From the NCBI GenBank assembly GCA_002708905.1, contig PAPM01000039.1:62001-126000 (forward strand): a stretch of DNA of 64,000 nucleotides, in the 5' to 3' direction. The notes beneath the pieces are model-generated. The model had not been told where the DNA came from and made no database searches. It worked only from the letters and a program-made list of their open reading frames with translations. The translations under genes were made by a program, and so were the position numbers. The stretch comes from Pseudomonadales bacterium (lineage in GTDB: Bacteria > Pseudomonadota > Gammaproteobacteria > Pseudomonadales > Ketobacteraceae). Positions 20,397 through 28,509 of the stretch are shown here, one piece after another. Every line of letters starts with the position of its first letter. Within the stretch, counting starts at the first letter, position 1.

Positions 20397-21158
20397 TCAG
20401 CGTCCCAGATACACTTCAATCACCTGCTCATTGGCCTGCACCTGTTCCAGGGTGCCTTCTGCCAACACGTGGCCTTCGTGCAACACCGTAACCGGGCAAT
20501 CCAGAGCCTTGATGAATTCCATATCGTGTTCCACCACCACAACAGAACGCTCACCCGCAATTTCCTTCAGCAATTTGGCAGTCATCTCAGTTTCGTGATC
20601 CGTCATCCCGGCAGCAGGTTCATCCACCAGCAGCAGATCCGGTTCCTGGTTCAACAGCATACCGATCTCCAGCCACTGTTTTTGACCATGAGACAAGTTT
20701 CCGCCGAGCCAATCCCGTTTTTCCGCCAGACCTACCAGCTTGATCACCTCGTCGATGCGCTGGTATTGCTCAGCGTTCAATTTATGGAGCAACGCTTTGA
20801 ACACACCACGATTCCCGGTTAACGCCAATTCCAAGTTTTCAAACACCGTGAGACTTTCAATCACGGTGGGTTTCTGGAATTTCCGACCGATGCCCATGTT
20901 GGCAATATCGGCTTCATCGTGCTTGGTGAGATCCACTGTATCGCGGAAAAAAACATCGCCCACATCCGGTTTAAGCTTGCCGGTAATAATGTCCATCATG
21001 GTGGTTTTGCCCGCACCATTGGGCCCGATGATCGCCCGCAATTCCCCGGGCTTCACCGTGAACGACAAATCATTGATGGCTTTGAATCCATCGAAAGTTT
21101 TGCTGACACCGTTCAAATACAGAATGTGCTGGGGAATGTGTTTGGCCATGATTTTCAT
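20397..21158 (-). CDS. urtD: Urea ABC transporter ATP-binding protein UrtD
   Basis: 253 aa LivG-type ATPase with Walker A GPNGAGKTT, FRDTVDLTKHDEADIANMGI, signature LSHGQKQWLEIGM and Walker B LLLVDEPAAGMTDHE. LSHGQKQWLEIGM is the form seen in UrtD rather than in amino-acid LivG. The start overlaps the urtC stop by 4 bases. Confidence 0.96.
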   Translation of the reverse strand: MKIMAKHIPQHILYLNGVSKTFDGFKAINDLSFTVKPGELRAIIGPNGAGKTTMMDIITGKLKPDVGDVFFRDTVDLTKHDEADIANMGIGRKFQKPTVIESLTVFENLELALTGNRGVFKALLHKLNAEQYQRIDEVIKLVGLAEKRDWLGGNLSHGQKQWLEIGMLLNQEPDLLLVDEPAAGMTDHETEMTAKLLKEIAGERSVVVVEHDMEFIKALDCPVTVLHEGHVLAEGTLEQVQANEQVIEVYLGR

Positions 21159-22300
21159 GATGCAACCTCCCCAGCTTTACCATCCTGCAAGGCTTTTTTC
21201 TCCGCGCGCTTGTCTTTCCACTGCTGCACAATGCCCACCACACCCTGGGGCAGGAACAGAGTGGACACCACGAACAAACCGCCCAGCATGAACAACCAGA
21301 TTTCCGGAAAAGCACCGGTAAAGAACGTTTTGCCGTAGTTCACCAAGACCGCCCCGATAATTGCGCCGTAAAGGAAACCGCGACCACCCACAGCCACCCA
21401 GATAATAATCTCAATAGAATTGATGGGAGAAAATTCACCGGGATTGATAATACCCACTTGCGGCACATACAACGCACCGGCAATCCCTGCCAGCATTGCA
21501 CTGAGCACGAACACAAACAGTTTGTAGTGTTCCACCCGGTAACCGATAAAACGGGTTCGGCTTTCCGCATCCCGAATGGACACCAACACCCGTCCCAATT
21601 TGGAAGAGACCACATAGCGGCAGAGCAAATACCCCAGAATCACCGCTAGACCGGAACACACAAACAGAGCCACTTTGGTGGTGTCATCCTGCAAACTGAA
21701 GCCCAGAATATCTTTGAAATCCGTCAGACCGTTGTTACCACCAAAGCCCATATCATTGCGGAAAAACGCCAGCATCAAGGCGTAGGTCATGGCCTGGGTA
21801 ATGATCGACAGATACACCCCGGTGACCCGGGAACGAAACGCCAGCCAACCAAACACAAAGGCTAAAATCCCCGGCGCCAACGCCACCATCAACATGGCAA
21901 AGAAGAAATTGTCAAAGCCATACCAGTACCAGGGCAGTTCCTGCCAATTGAGAAACACCATAAAGTCCGGCAGCAACGGATTACCATAAACACCCCGGTC
22001 ACCAATTTGACGCATCATGTACATGCCCATGGCGTAACCACCCAGGGCAAAGAAAGCGCCGTGCCCCAGACTGAGAATACCGCAGTAACCCCAAATCAAA
22101 TCCACCGCCAACGCCAACAGTGCATAGCAGAGGTACTTACCCAACAGACCAATGGTGTAGGAGGACACATGGAAGAAGGAGCCTTCCGGCACCAACAGGT
22201 TCAACATAGGCAGCACAATGATCACTGCCAGGATAATCGCCATCAGGCGTTTGCCGGCCACATCATTCATCAGCCAGGCCAATCTGGATTGTGACGTCAT
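21155..22300 (-). CDS. urtC: Urea ABC transporter permease UrtC
   Basis: 381 aa LivM-type permease with about ten membrane segments. Contains YALLALAVDLIWGYCGILSL, GHGAFFALGGYAMGMYMM, FRSRVTGVYLSIITQAMTYA and GNNGLTDF, which fit UrtC. The start follows urtB by 3 bases. The C-terminal tail is short and charged. Confidence 0.96.
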   Translation of the reverse strand: MTSQSRLAWLMNDVAGKRLMAIILAVIIVLPMLNLLVPEGSFFHVSSYTIGLLGKYLCYALLALAVDLIWGYCGILSLGHGAFFALGGYAMGMYMMRQIGDRGVYGNPLLPDFMVFLNWQELPWYWYGFDNFFFAMLMVALAPGILAFVFGWLAFRSRVTGVYLSIITQAMTYALMLAFFRNDMGFGGNNGLTDFKDILGFSLQDDTTKVALFVCSGLAVILGYLLCRYVVSSKLGRVLVSIRDAESRTRFIGYRVEHYKLFVFVLSAMLAGIAGALYVPQVGIINPGEFSPINSIEIIIWVAVGGRGFLYGAIIGAVLVNYGKTFFTGAFPEIWLFMLGGLFVVSTLFLPQGVVGIVQQWKDKRAEKKALQDGKAGEVAS

Positions 22301-22303
22301 GGC

Positions 22304-23944
22304 TTAGCCCTCCACAAAGCGACCTTTGAGAGCAAACAGCCCCCTTGGTCGTCGCTGAATGAACAGAATGATGAACACCAGGATCAGAATCTTGGCGAGC
22401 ACCGCACCGGCCATGGGTTCCACAAATTTATTGGCGATACCCAGGCCCATCGCCGCCACAAAGGTACCCCAGAGATTACCGACACCTCCGAACACCACCA
22501 CCAGGAACGAATCGATGATGTACGACTGCCCCAGGTTCGGCCCCACGTTGGTGAGCTGGCTCAACGCCACCCCGGCGATACCGGCGATACCGGAACCTAA
22601 ACCAAAGGTCATGGCATCCACCCACCCCGTACGAATACCCATAGAGCTGGCCATGGAACGGTTTTGCGTCACCGCCCGCATCTGCAAACCAAAGAAGCTC
22701 TTTTTCAACAGCAACATCAAACCAAACAACACCATCAACGCAAAGATAATGATGTAGAGACGGTTATAGGTAAGGGACAGGAAACCGTTGATCTCCCAGG
22801 AGCCGCTCATCCAGTCGGGTGTGATCACTGATCGGTTGAGAGGAGAGAATACAGAACGCACCAACTGCTGCAGAATAAGACTGATACCAAAAGTGGCCAG
22901 CAATGTTTCCAGAGGGCGGCCATACAAGTGCCGGATCACAGTGCGCTCAATGATCACGCCCATCAGACCGGACACCAGAAACGCGGCAGGCACCGCCACA
23001 ATCAGGGAAGCGCCGATCTGGTTCGGCATAATCAACTGGATTACGTAGGTGGTGTAGGCGCCCAGCATAATCATCTCACCATGGGCCATGTTGATAACGC
23101 CCATGACACCAAAAGTAATGGCAAGCCCCACTGCGGCCAACAACAAAACCGAGCCCAGGCTGAAACCGAAAAACAGGTCTTCCACAAACTTATACCAGGT
23201 CTCCATCGCGTTGAGACCTTTCAAAACAGAGATGGCTTCTTCCCGTACCAGCTGGCTGGGCTCAACATAACTGCCGTCTTCATTTTGCTGCACCAGCGCG
23301 GTCAACATGGCCATGGTGTGCTTGTTGGCAAACCCGTCCATGTCTTTCACCGCCTGGATGCGGTCCACTTCGCTTTCGCTCTGCAGCAGAATCACGGCCC
23401 GGGCCACTTTCAGGGCTTTCAGTACCGTATTGTCTTTTTCTTTCGCAATGGCACCCTGCAGCACTTCCAGAAACTCAGGGCTGGGCGTTTTAATCAGATC
23501 ATCTGCGGCCGCCAGTCGAATATCGGCTTTTTTACTTAGCAGCTTGTAGCCGGCGATCTGGGTGCGTAACTGTTTACGCAAGCTGTTATTGGTAGCGACT
23601 TTCTTCACGTCACGCTTGCCTACTACTCCCAGATCATCACCGGTCAAGACATCGGTAATCTGGTAGCCGGATTCGGCACTGGCGGTAAGCACAATTTTGT
23701 CATCGGATTTTCGGTAATAAAGATCACCGGCCAGCATGGATTCCAGAACCGGTAATACCCGTTCATCATCCATTGCGGCAATGGTTTCAACGGCTTTGGC
23801 CTTTTTCTTAAAGCTTGAGCTGGTTAATTCACTTAACAGCGATTCGAGACTGGCACCCGCTTCCGGTTCGTCTGCCGCCCAGGATGGCGCAACGCAAACG
23901 AAGCTCAACAGCACCAGCAACACTCCCCAGTATTGTTTTATCAT
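22304..23944 (-). CDS. urtB: Urea ABC transporter permease UrtB
   Basis: 546 aa from the ATG at 23944; an in-frame ATG at 23992 would read through the attenuator stem, so I prefer the shorter form, which begins with a signal peptide (MIKQYWGVLLVLLSFVCVAP). A periplasmic HEAT-like helical domain of about 240 residues precedes the LivH-type permease (GSVLLLAAVGLAITFGVMGV, NMAHGEMIMLGAYTTY). The long N-terminal domain is typical of proteobacterial UrtB. Confidence 0.95.
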   Translation of the reverse strand: MIKQYWGVLLVLLSFVCVAPSWAADEPEAGASLESLLSELTSSSFKKKAKAVETIAAMDDERVLPVLESMLAGDLYYRKSDDKIVLTASAESGYQITDVLTGDDLGVVGKRDVKKVATNNSLRKQLRTQIAGYKLLSKKADIRLAAADDLIKTPSPEFLEVLQGAIAKEKDNTVLKALKVARAVILLQSESEVDRIQAVKDMDGFANKHTMAMLTALVQQNEDGSYVEPSQLVREEAISVLKGLNAMETWYKFVEDLFFGFSLGSVLLLAAVGLAITFGVMGVINMAHGEMIMLGAYTTYVIQLIMPNQIGASLIVAVPAAFLVSGLMGVIIERTVIRHLYGRPLETLLATFGISLILQQLVRSVFSPLNRSVITPDWMSGSWEINGFLSLTYNRLYIIIFALMVLFGLMLLLKKSFFGLQMRAVTQNRSMASSMGIRTGWVDAMTFGLGSGIAGIAGVALSQLTNVGPNLGQSYIIDSFLVVVFGGVGNLWGTFVAAMGLGIANKFVEPMAGAVLAKILILVFIILFIQRRPRGLFALKGRFVEG

Positions 23945-23961
23945 AGTGTTTTGCTTCTTTG

Positions 23962-24007
23962 AAAAAGCCCCGCCAAGTCTTGCTGTGCTCAACCGGGCGA
24001 GGCTTTT
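23962..24007 (-). terminator. Attenuator hairpin between urtA and urtB
   Basis: On the minus strand, AAAAGCCTCGCCC (24007-23995) pairs with GGCGGGGCTTTTT (23974-23962), giving a GC-rich stem followed by T5. It lies about 40 bases after urtA. It would allow a large excess of the binding protein over the membrane subunits while still permitting read-through. Confidence 0.8.
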
Positions 24008-24043
24008 GGTGAATGTATCTAGATCCTGTGAACGACTAACGGA

Positions 24044-25348
24044 TTAGTAGTTCTGACCTGAACACTTCTTGGTTTCGGTGTTGTAGTTACCGCACATGAT
24101 CTTGGGATCTTGCCAATCCGCTTCGATCTTGGCGCTTTCCGGCAGGAAGTCAGTCCAGGCATCCCCTGGCACTTCGCTTTCAGTCTGCCATACGGTTTCG
24201 AACTGGCCGTCTTCCTGGATTTCACCGATCAGAACCGGCTTGGTCAGGTGATGGTTAGGCAGCATTTTTGCAGTACCGCCGGTGAGGTTTGGGGTTTCCA
24301 GACCGATGATGTTTTTCAACACGTCATCAACCTTGGTGGACTTGCCTTTCTCAACCGCTTGCGCCCACAGGTTGAAACCAATGTAGGTGGCTTCCATGGG
24401 GTCGTTGGTGACGCGCTTGTCGTCTTTGATAAAGGCATGCCACTTCTTGATGAACTCTTCGTTTACATCAGAATCGGCACTCATGAAGTAGTTCCAGGCC
24501 GCCAGGTGACCCACCAAAGGCTTGGTGTCAAAGCCGGACAGTTCTTCTTCACCTACGGAGAAGGCAACCACAGGAATGTCTTCTGCAGATACGCCCTGGT
24601 TAGCCAGTTCCTTGTAGAAAGGAACGTTGGCATCACCGTTGATGGTGGATACAACTGCAGTCTTCTTACCTGCTGAGCCGAATTTCTTAATGTCAGAAAC
24701 GATGGTCTGCCAGTCGGAGTGACCGAACGGGGTGTAGTTGATCATGATGTCTTTCTCAGCAACACCTTTCTGCTTCAGATAAGACTCCAGGATTTTGTTG
24801 GTGGTACGGGGATAAACGTAGTCAGTACCGGCCAGAACCCAACGCTTAACACCGACTTCATTCATCAGGTAATCAACCGCAGGAATAGCTTGCTGGTTGG
24901 GTGCAGCGCCAGTGTAGAAAACGTTCTTGGAAGATTCTTCACCTTCGTATTGAACCGGATAGAACAGCAGGCCGTTCAGTTCTTCAATAACCGGCAATAC
25001 GGATTTACGGGAAACGGAAGTCCAGCAGCCGAAGATAACGTCAACTTTCTCTTTTTCCAGCAGCTCCTTGGCTTTCTCAGCAAACAGCGGCCAGTTGGAC
25101 GCAGGGTCTACCACTACGGCTTCCAGCTTCTTGCCAAGCAGGCCGCCTTTTTTGTTCTGCTCTTCCACCATCATCAAAACGGTGTCTTTCAAAGTGGTTT
25201 CACTGATGGCCATGGTGCCGGACAGTGAGTGCAATACCCCAACTTTAATGGTGTCAGCGGCCATGGCCATTGACGACACCAGAGACATGGATGCAGCAAC
25301 CGCCGCTCCTGTCATCGTTTTTATCCATTTGGACTTGGTTTTCTTCAT
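24044..25348 (-). CDS. urtA: Urea ABC transporter substrate-binding protein UrtA
   Basis: 434 aa periplasmic binding protein with a signal peptide ending SMAMAAD. TIKVGVLHSLSGTMAISE, VVVDPASNWPLFAEKA, IFGCWTSVSRKSVLPV and ENLYYPVQYEGEE-like LLFYPVQYEGEESS are the characteristic UrtA segments. First gene of the urt operon, behind the candidate sigma-54 promoter at 25398-25413. Confidence 0.97.
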   Translation of the reverse strand: MKKTKSKWIKTMTGAAVAASMSLVSSMAMAADTIKVGVLHSLSGTMAISETTLKDTVLMMVEEQNKKGGLLGKKLEAVVVDPASNWPLFAEKAKELLEKEKVDVIFGCWTSVSRKSVLPVIEELNGLLFYPVQYEGEESSKNVFYTGAAPNQQAIPAVDYLMNEVGVKRWVLAGTDYVYPRTTNKILESYLKQKGVAEKDIMINYTPFGHSDWQTIVSDIKKFGSAGKKTAVVSTINGDANVPFYKELANQGVSAEDIPVVAFSVGEEELSGFDTKPLVGHLAAWNYFMSADSDVNEEFIKKWHAFIKDDKRVTNDPMEATYIGFNLWAQAVEKGKSTKVDDVLKNIIGLETPNLTGGTAKMLPNHHLTKPVLIGEIQEDGQFETVWQTESEVPGDAWTDFLPESAKIEADWQDPKIMCGNYNTETKKCSGQNY

Positions 25349-25397
25349 GGGAACTCCCCCAGTGGTTTATTGGTTTTTGTGAACGCACCCCGGGAAA

Positions 25398-25413
25398 AGC
25401 ATTTTCTATGCCA
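25398..25413 (-). promoter_or_regulatory. urtA: Candidate sigma-54 promoter of urtA
   Basis: On the minus strand TGGCATAGAAAATGCT keeps the invariant GG and GC with exactly 10 bases between them, as in TGGCACG-N4-TTGCA. A start about 12 bases downstream gives a leader of some 40 bases before urtA. Urea uptake is classically under NtrC/sigma-54. Confidence 0.65.
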
Positions 25414-25632
25414 CTGGCACCTCAGGCCCAAAAGAGATCAAAATTTAACCTGTATTAAAGATTGAGCAATATAGTCCGACAAACAATGGCACCACTTTGG
25501 AACACCTTTTCCATAGCCCAGCCCATATAAGTGCACCAACTTGAGTCAATGCAGCAAAAGAACCAATGGAGTGCATTTATGACCAATGACTGTCCAGTAA
25601 GCCCCTAATGTATTCCAAAATCAAAACGCCAC
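25414..25632. promoter_or_regulatory. urtA upstream region with NtrC-like half sites
   Basis: Gene-free stretch upstream of urtA. GCACCA occurs at 25489-25494 and 25533-25538; the latter belongs to TGCACCAACTTGAGTCA (from 25532) followed by ATGCA. An oppositely oriented TGCACT-like half lies near 25570. NtrC sites have the form GCAC-N7-GTGC, so these are partial matches. GCACCAACTTG recurs upstream of ureD (49764-49774). Confidence 0.5.
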
Positions 25633-25665
25633 AAAAAAGGGGCGCAATACCCAGCGCCCCTTTTT
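25633..25665. terminator. Terminator downstream of ureG
   Basis: AAAAAAGGGGCGC pairs with GCGCCCCTTTTT around loop AATACCCA. The A and T runs make it work in both directions. It ends about 25 bases from the ureG stop (minus strand). Confidence 0.88.
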
Positions 25666-25690
25666 AATGCGTTTCCCCTTAAAAATTCCG

Positions 25691-26299
25691 TTATTTCAGC
25701 ATGCCGTGCTCACAAATAAACTGAATAATGTCCTGCAATCCCTGCTTTTCCTTCATATTGGCGAAGATAAAGGGCTTGTCCCCACGCATCTTTTTCGCAT
25801 CCCGATCCATAACTTCCAGAGAAGCTCCCACCAGGGGTGCCAGGTCGATCTTGTTGATCACCAGTAGATCGGATTTGGTAATGCCCGGCCCTCCCTTGCG
25901 GGGGATCTTGTCACCGGCGGAGACATCGATCACGTAAATGGTGAGATCGGATAATTCAGGGCTGAAGGTAGCCGCCAGATTATCACCACCACTTTCGATG
26001 ATGACCATATCCAGGTCCGCGTGGCGCTGATTGAGCTCAGCAACGGCCGCCAGGTTCATGGAGGCATCCTCCCGAATCGCCGTGTGCGGACAGCCACCGG
26101 TTTCCACGCCCATAATTCGGTCCGGGGACAAGGCTTCATGACGGGTAAGAAATTCCGCGTCTTCCCGGGTATAAATATCGTTGGTCACTACCGCAATGTT
26201 GAAGTCTTCCCGCATGGCTTCACACAAGCGCAGGGTCAATGCTGTTTTGCCGGAGCCAACCGGCCCCCCAATGCCCACTCGAAGGGTTTGTTTACTCAT
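25691..26299 (-). CDS. ureG: Urease accessory GTPase UreG
   Basis: 202 aa SIMIBI-class GTPase that drives nickel delivery to urease with UreE, UreF and UreD. P-loop [25 protein letters not shown], the metal motif [17 protein letters not shown] (Cys-Pro-His) and base-recognition NKIDLAP are intact. It is isolated: the other ure genes lie at 45033-49594 and the urt operon is directly upstream on the same strand, past a gene-free region. Confidence 0.97.
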   Translation of the reverse strand: MSKQTLRVGIGGPVGSGKTALTLRLCEAMREDFNIAVVTNDIYTREDAEFLTRHEALSPDRIMGVETGGCPHTAIREDASMNLAAVAELNQRHADLDMVIIESGGDNLAATFSPELSDLTIYVIDVSAGDKIPRKGGPGITKSDLLVINKIDLAPLVGASLEVMDRDAKKMRGDKPFIFANMKEKQGLQDIIQFICEHGMLK

Positions 26300-26329
26300 G
26301 TTTTCCTCTATTGATCACAGGTTTAAAAT

Positions 26330-26932
26330 TCAAGAACGCCACCAATGCTCATTGCACAGCATCAAACCCGACGCTTGCAGGGCATCCCGGGCCTTTAACC
26401 GGTCCCCCTGATTCAGGAACGCCCCCACCTCCAGCGACTGCAAACCATCTTGCAGATGCAAGCCTATGCTATCCATGGGTGTCCGGGCGGCCAGCACATT
26501 GACATGGGTGTTCGGCCGTAAAAAACGCCATTTACGCACCGGAAAAAACTCGCCCTCCTCCACCTCGACTGCATCCAGTCCGACGCGAATCACCTGCATC
26601 CGATAGGTAGAGCGCGACACCCGCAGCGCCACATAGGTTAACACTGCAATTTCCAATCCAGCAAAGGGCAACACCAACCAGGCACCGAAGAAAGCCCAGA
26701 ACAGTGCCACCGAAAGCGTTACCGCCGACACCAGCAACACAAACAACAGTGTCTGCTGCCGCGTTGCCGAGCGATTGGGCTCCAGGGTAATCAGGGTATC
26801 CAGCCCCTGCTGCCGACAGGTCACCACGCTTCTGACCTCGATTGTTCCGAGCTGGTTTGTTCCGAGCTGGTTTGTTCCAAGTTGAGGCTCATGTTTTAAT
26901 GCTCCCTTAACAAAATCGGCCACCACAACCAA
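26330..26932 (-). CDS. DUF2244-type membrane protein
   Basis: 200 aa with two adjacent membrane segments (TLLFVLLVSAVTLSVALFWA and FFGAWLVLPFAGLEIAVLTY) followed by a soluble domain with FFPVRKWRFLRPN, as in DUF2244 proteins. Function unknown. The N-terminal 35 residues contain a repeated LGTNQ encoded by a 15-bp tandem repeat, so the real start could be a later codon. It lies 30 bases upstream of ureG on the same strand. Confidence 0.75.
   Translation of the reverse strand: MVVVADFVKGALKHEPQLGTNQLGTNQLGTIEVRSVVTCRQQGLDTLITLEPNRSATRQQTLLFVLLVSAVTLSVALFWAFFGAWLVLPFAGLEIAVLTYVALRVSRSTYRMQVIRVGLDAVEVEEGEFFPVRKWRFLRPNTHVNVLAARTPMDSIGLHLQDGLQSLEVGAFLNQGDRLKARDALQASGLMLCNEHWWRS
26844..26888. repeat. 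15-bp tandem repeat, two perfect copies and one diverged
   Basis: GTTCCGAGCTGGTTT at 26844-26858 and again at 26859-26873, then a diverged copy to 26888. In frame within the DUF2244 gene it encodes LGTNQ repeats and would vary protein length without frameshift. Confidence 0.85.
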
Positions 26933-26938
26933 TCAAGC

Positions 26939-27628
26939 ATGCATAACGATACCTTAGCACTGGAACAGACATTACTGCAGTATCTGCAGGATGAGCACCT
27001 CAGCAAGTCAGAATCCCGGGATCTCAAGGCAGCATTGCAGGGTCACCCCAGTGATGGCCTGAATTTTTTACGCAACCGTTTGTTTGAGCTGGCCAGGGAC
27101 AGGCAGACCCAATCCCCTGACAAAAGCATGGAAATAATCGGCTGGCTGGACCGTTGCACCCAGGCGATACAAACGGAGCTCGGCCAGCGGCAAAGTGACC
27201 ATGAGGCCTTTTTTACCCCCGGTAATCAATGCCTCGATCAGATCGTGCGGCAACTCAGTAGCGCCCGCTCCAGCATCGATATCTGCGTCTTTACCATTTC
27301 CGACAATCGACTGTCCGACCATATTCTGGCAGCCCATCAACGCCGCGTACGGGTACGCATTATCACCGACAACCACAAACAACATGATGCCGGTAGCGAT
27401 GTGGAATGGTTGATGCGCCAGGGTATTCCCACCCGCTTTGACCGTACGCCTGACCACATGCATCATAAATTCTGCATCGTGGACGGCCTGACCCTGATTA
27501 ACGGCAGCTTTAACTGGACCCGCAGCGCCAGTGAACGCAACCAGGAAAACATCGTCATCAGTCGGGAGATGCGTTTAATCGAACAATTCCAGCAACAGTT
27601 TGATGCGCTCTGGGAGGAATTCGCATGA
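26939..27628 (+). CDS. Phospholipase D-like protein, single HKD motif
   Basis: 229 aa cytosolic protein. The C-terminal half has the PLD/Nuc pattern: QLSSARSSIDICVFTISDN, RVRVRIITDN, then MHHKFCIVDGLTLINGSFNW, which carries the H-x-K-x4-D motif. One HKD implies a homodimer, as in bacterial Nuc endonuclease and cardiolipin hydrolase-like proteins. The first 85 residues are helical and unrecognised. It overlaps the following SDR gene by 4 bases. Confidence 0.87.
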   Translation: MHNDTLALEQTLLQYLQDEHLSKSESRDLKAALQGHPSDGLNFLRNRLFELARDRQTQSPDKSMEIIGWLDRCTQAIQTELGQRQSDHEAFFTPGNQCLDQIVRQLSSARSSIDICVFTISDNRLSDHILAAHQRRVRVRIITDNHKQHDAGSDVEWLMRQGIPTRFDRTPDHMHHKFCIVDGLTLINGSFNWTRSASERNQENIVISREMRLIEQFQQQFDALWEEFA

Positions 27629-28302
27629 CCACGTTGACCGGCAAACGTATCCTGGTAACCCATGCAGAAGAGTTCATGGGTCCGGCGATTTTCAAAAAGC
27701 TGACTGAGAAAGGCGCCGAGGTGATCGCGAGCACAGAGCCCCTGATCGAAGCAGAAGCGCCAGAGCACCTTATTCAATCCTGTGGACAGGTGGACATCCT
27801 GGTGGCCAATCTTTCCATCAAAGCCCCCACCACCCCGGCCACCGACATCCAGGATGATGAGTGGCGGGACACCTTCGCCCGCCTGGTCGATCCGCTGCCG
27901 CGCCTGTGCAAAGCCGTGTTACCGCAAATGATTGAACGCCAGGCCGGTAAAATCATAGTGGTGGGCAGTGCGGCCGCGCTGCGCGGCATGAAGCGCACGG
28001 CCACCTACAGTGCGGCCCGCGGCGCCCAGCTCGCATACACCCAGGCCCTGGGTGTGGAGGTCGCCCGGCACAACATCCAGGTCAATGCCATCGCCCAGAA
28101 CTTTGTCGACAACCCCACCTACTTTCCCCCGGAAATACAGGCCGATGAACGATTTCAGGCCAGATTGCAGCGCGAAGTGCCTTTGGGACGACTGGTGAGT
28201 GCAGAGGAAGACGTTGAATTTATTGCCTATCTTTGCAGTGAAGCCGCAAATTGCTTTGTCGGCCAGGTCTTCCCGGTGTGTGGTGGCTGGGTGACCCGCT
28301 GA
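27625..28302 (+). CDS. SDR-fold protein with halohydrin dehalogenase signatures
   Basis: 225 aa. Instead of the dinucleotide motif GxxxGxG, the first loop reads T12-HAEE-F17-M-G19, which is the T-x4-F-x-G halide-site motif. The catalytic set is Ser115, Tyr128 and Arg132 (S-x12-Y-x3-R), with Arg replacing the SDR Lys. Both signatures together define halohydrin dehalogenases, which close beta-halo alcohols to epoxides without a cofactor. Length is somewhat short of the usual 230-260 aa. It is translationally coupled to the PLD-like gene. Activity is untested; HHDH-like members without proven activity exist. Confidence 0.85.
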   Translation: MTTLTGKRILVTHAEEFMGPAIFKKLTEKGAEVIASTEPLIEAEAPEHLIQSCGQVDILVANLSIKAPTTPATDIQDDEWRDTFARLVDPLPRLCKAVLPQMIERQAGKIIVVGSAAALRGMKRTATYSAARGAQLAYTQALGVEVARHNIQVNAIAQNFVDNPTYFPPEIQADERFQARLQREVPLGRLVSAEEDVEFIAYLCSEAANCFVGQVFPVCGGWVTR

Positions 28303-28509
28303 ACCAAACAGCGACACCACCATAATTTTTAGTATGGACCCTTAACCTGTCTGCTATCGAAACGTTCTAACGTAGAAAATGTGAACTTGGTCTAAAATCA
28401 ACCTTAATCGATACATCAGTTTTTTTAGCGATCGCGCTGGACGCATAAAAACAAAGTAAATTCATTTCCGGTTGCGTATTTCACTAGAACTTCAGGACGA
28501 AGGCTGCGC

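Noticed and set aside
22304-23944. Fusion of a HEAT-like protein with a permease
   Set aside because: The long N-terminal periplasmic domain is the normal form of proteobacterial UrtB.
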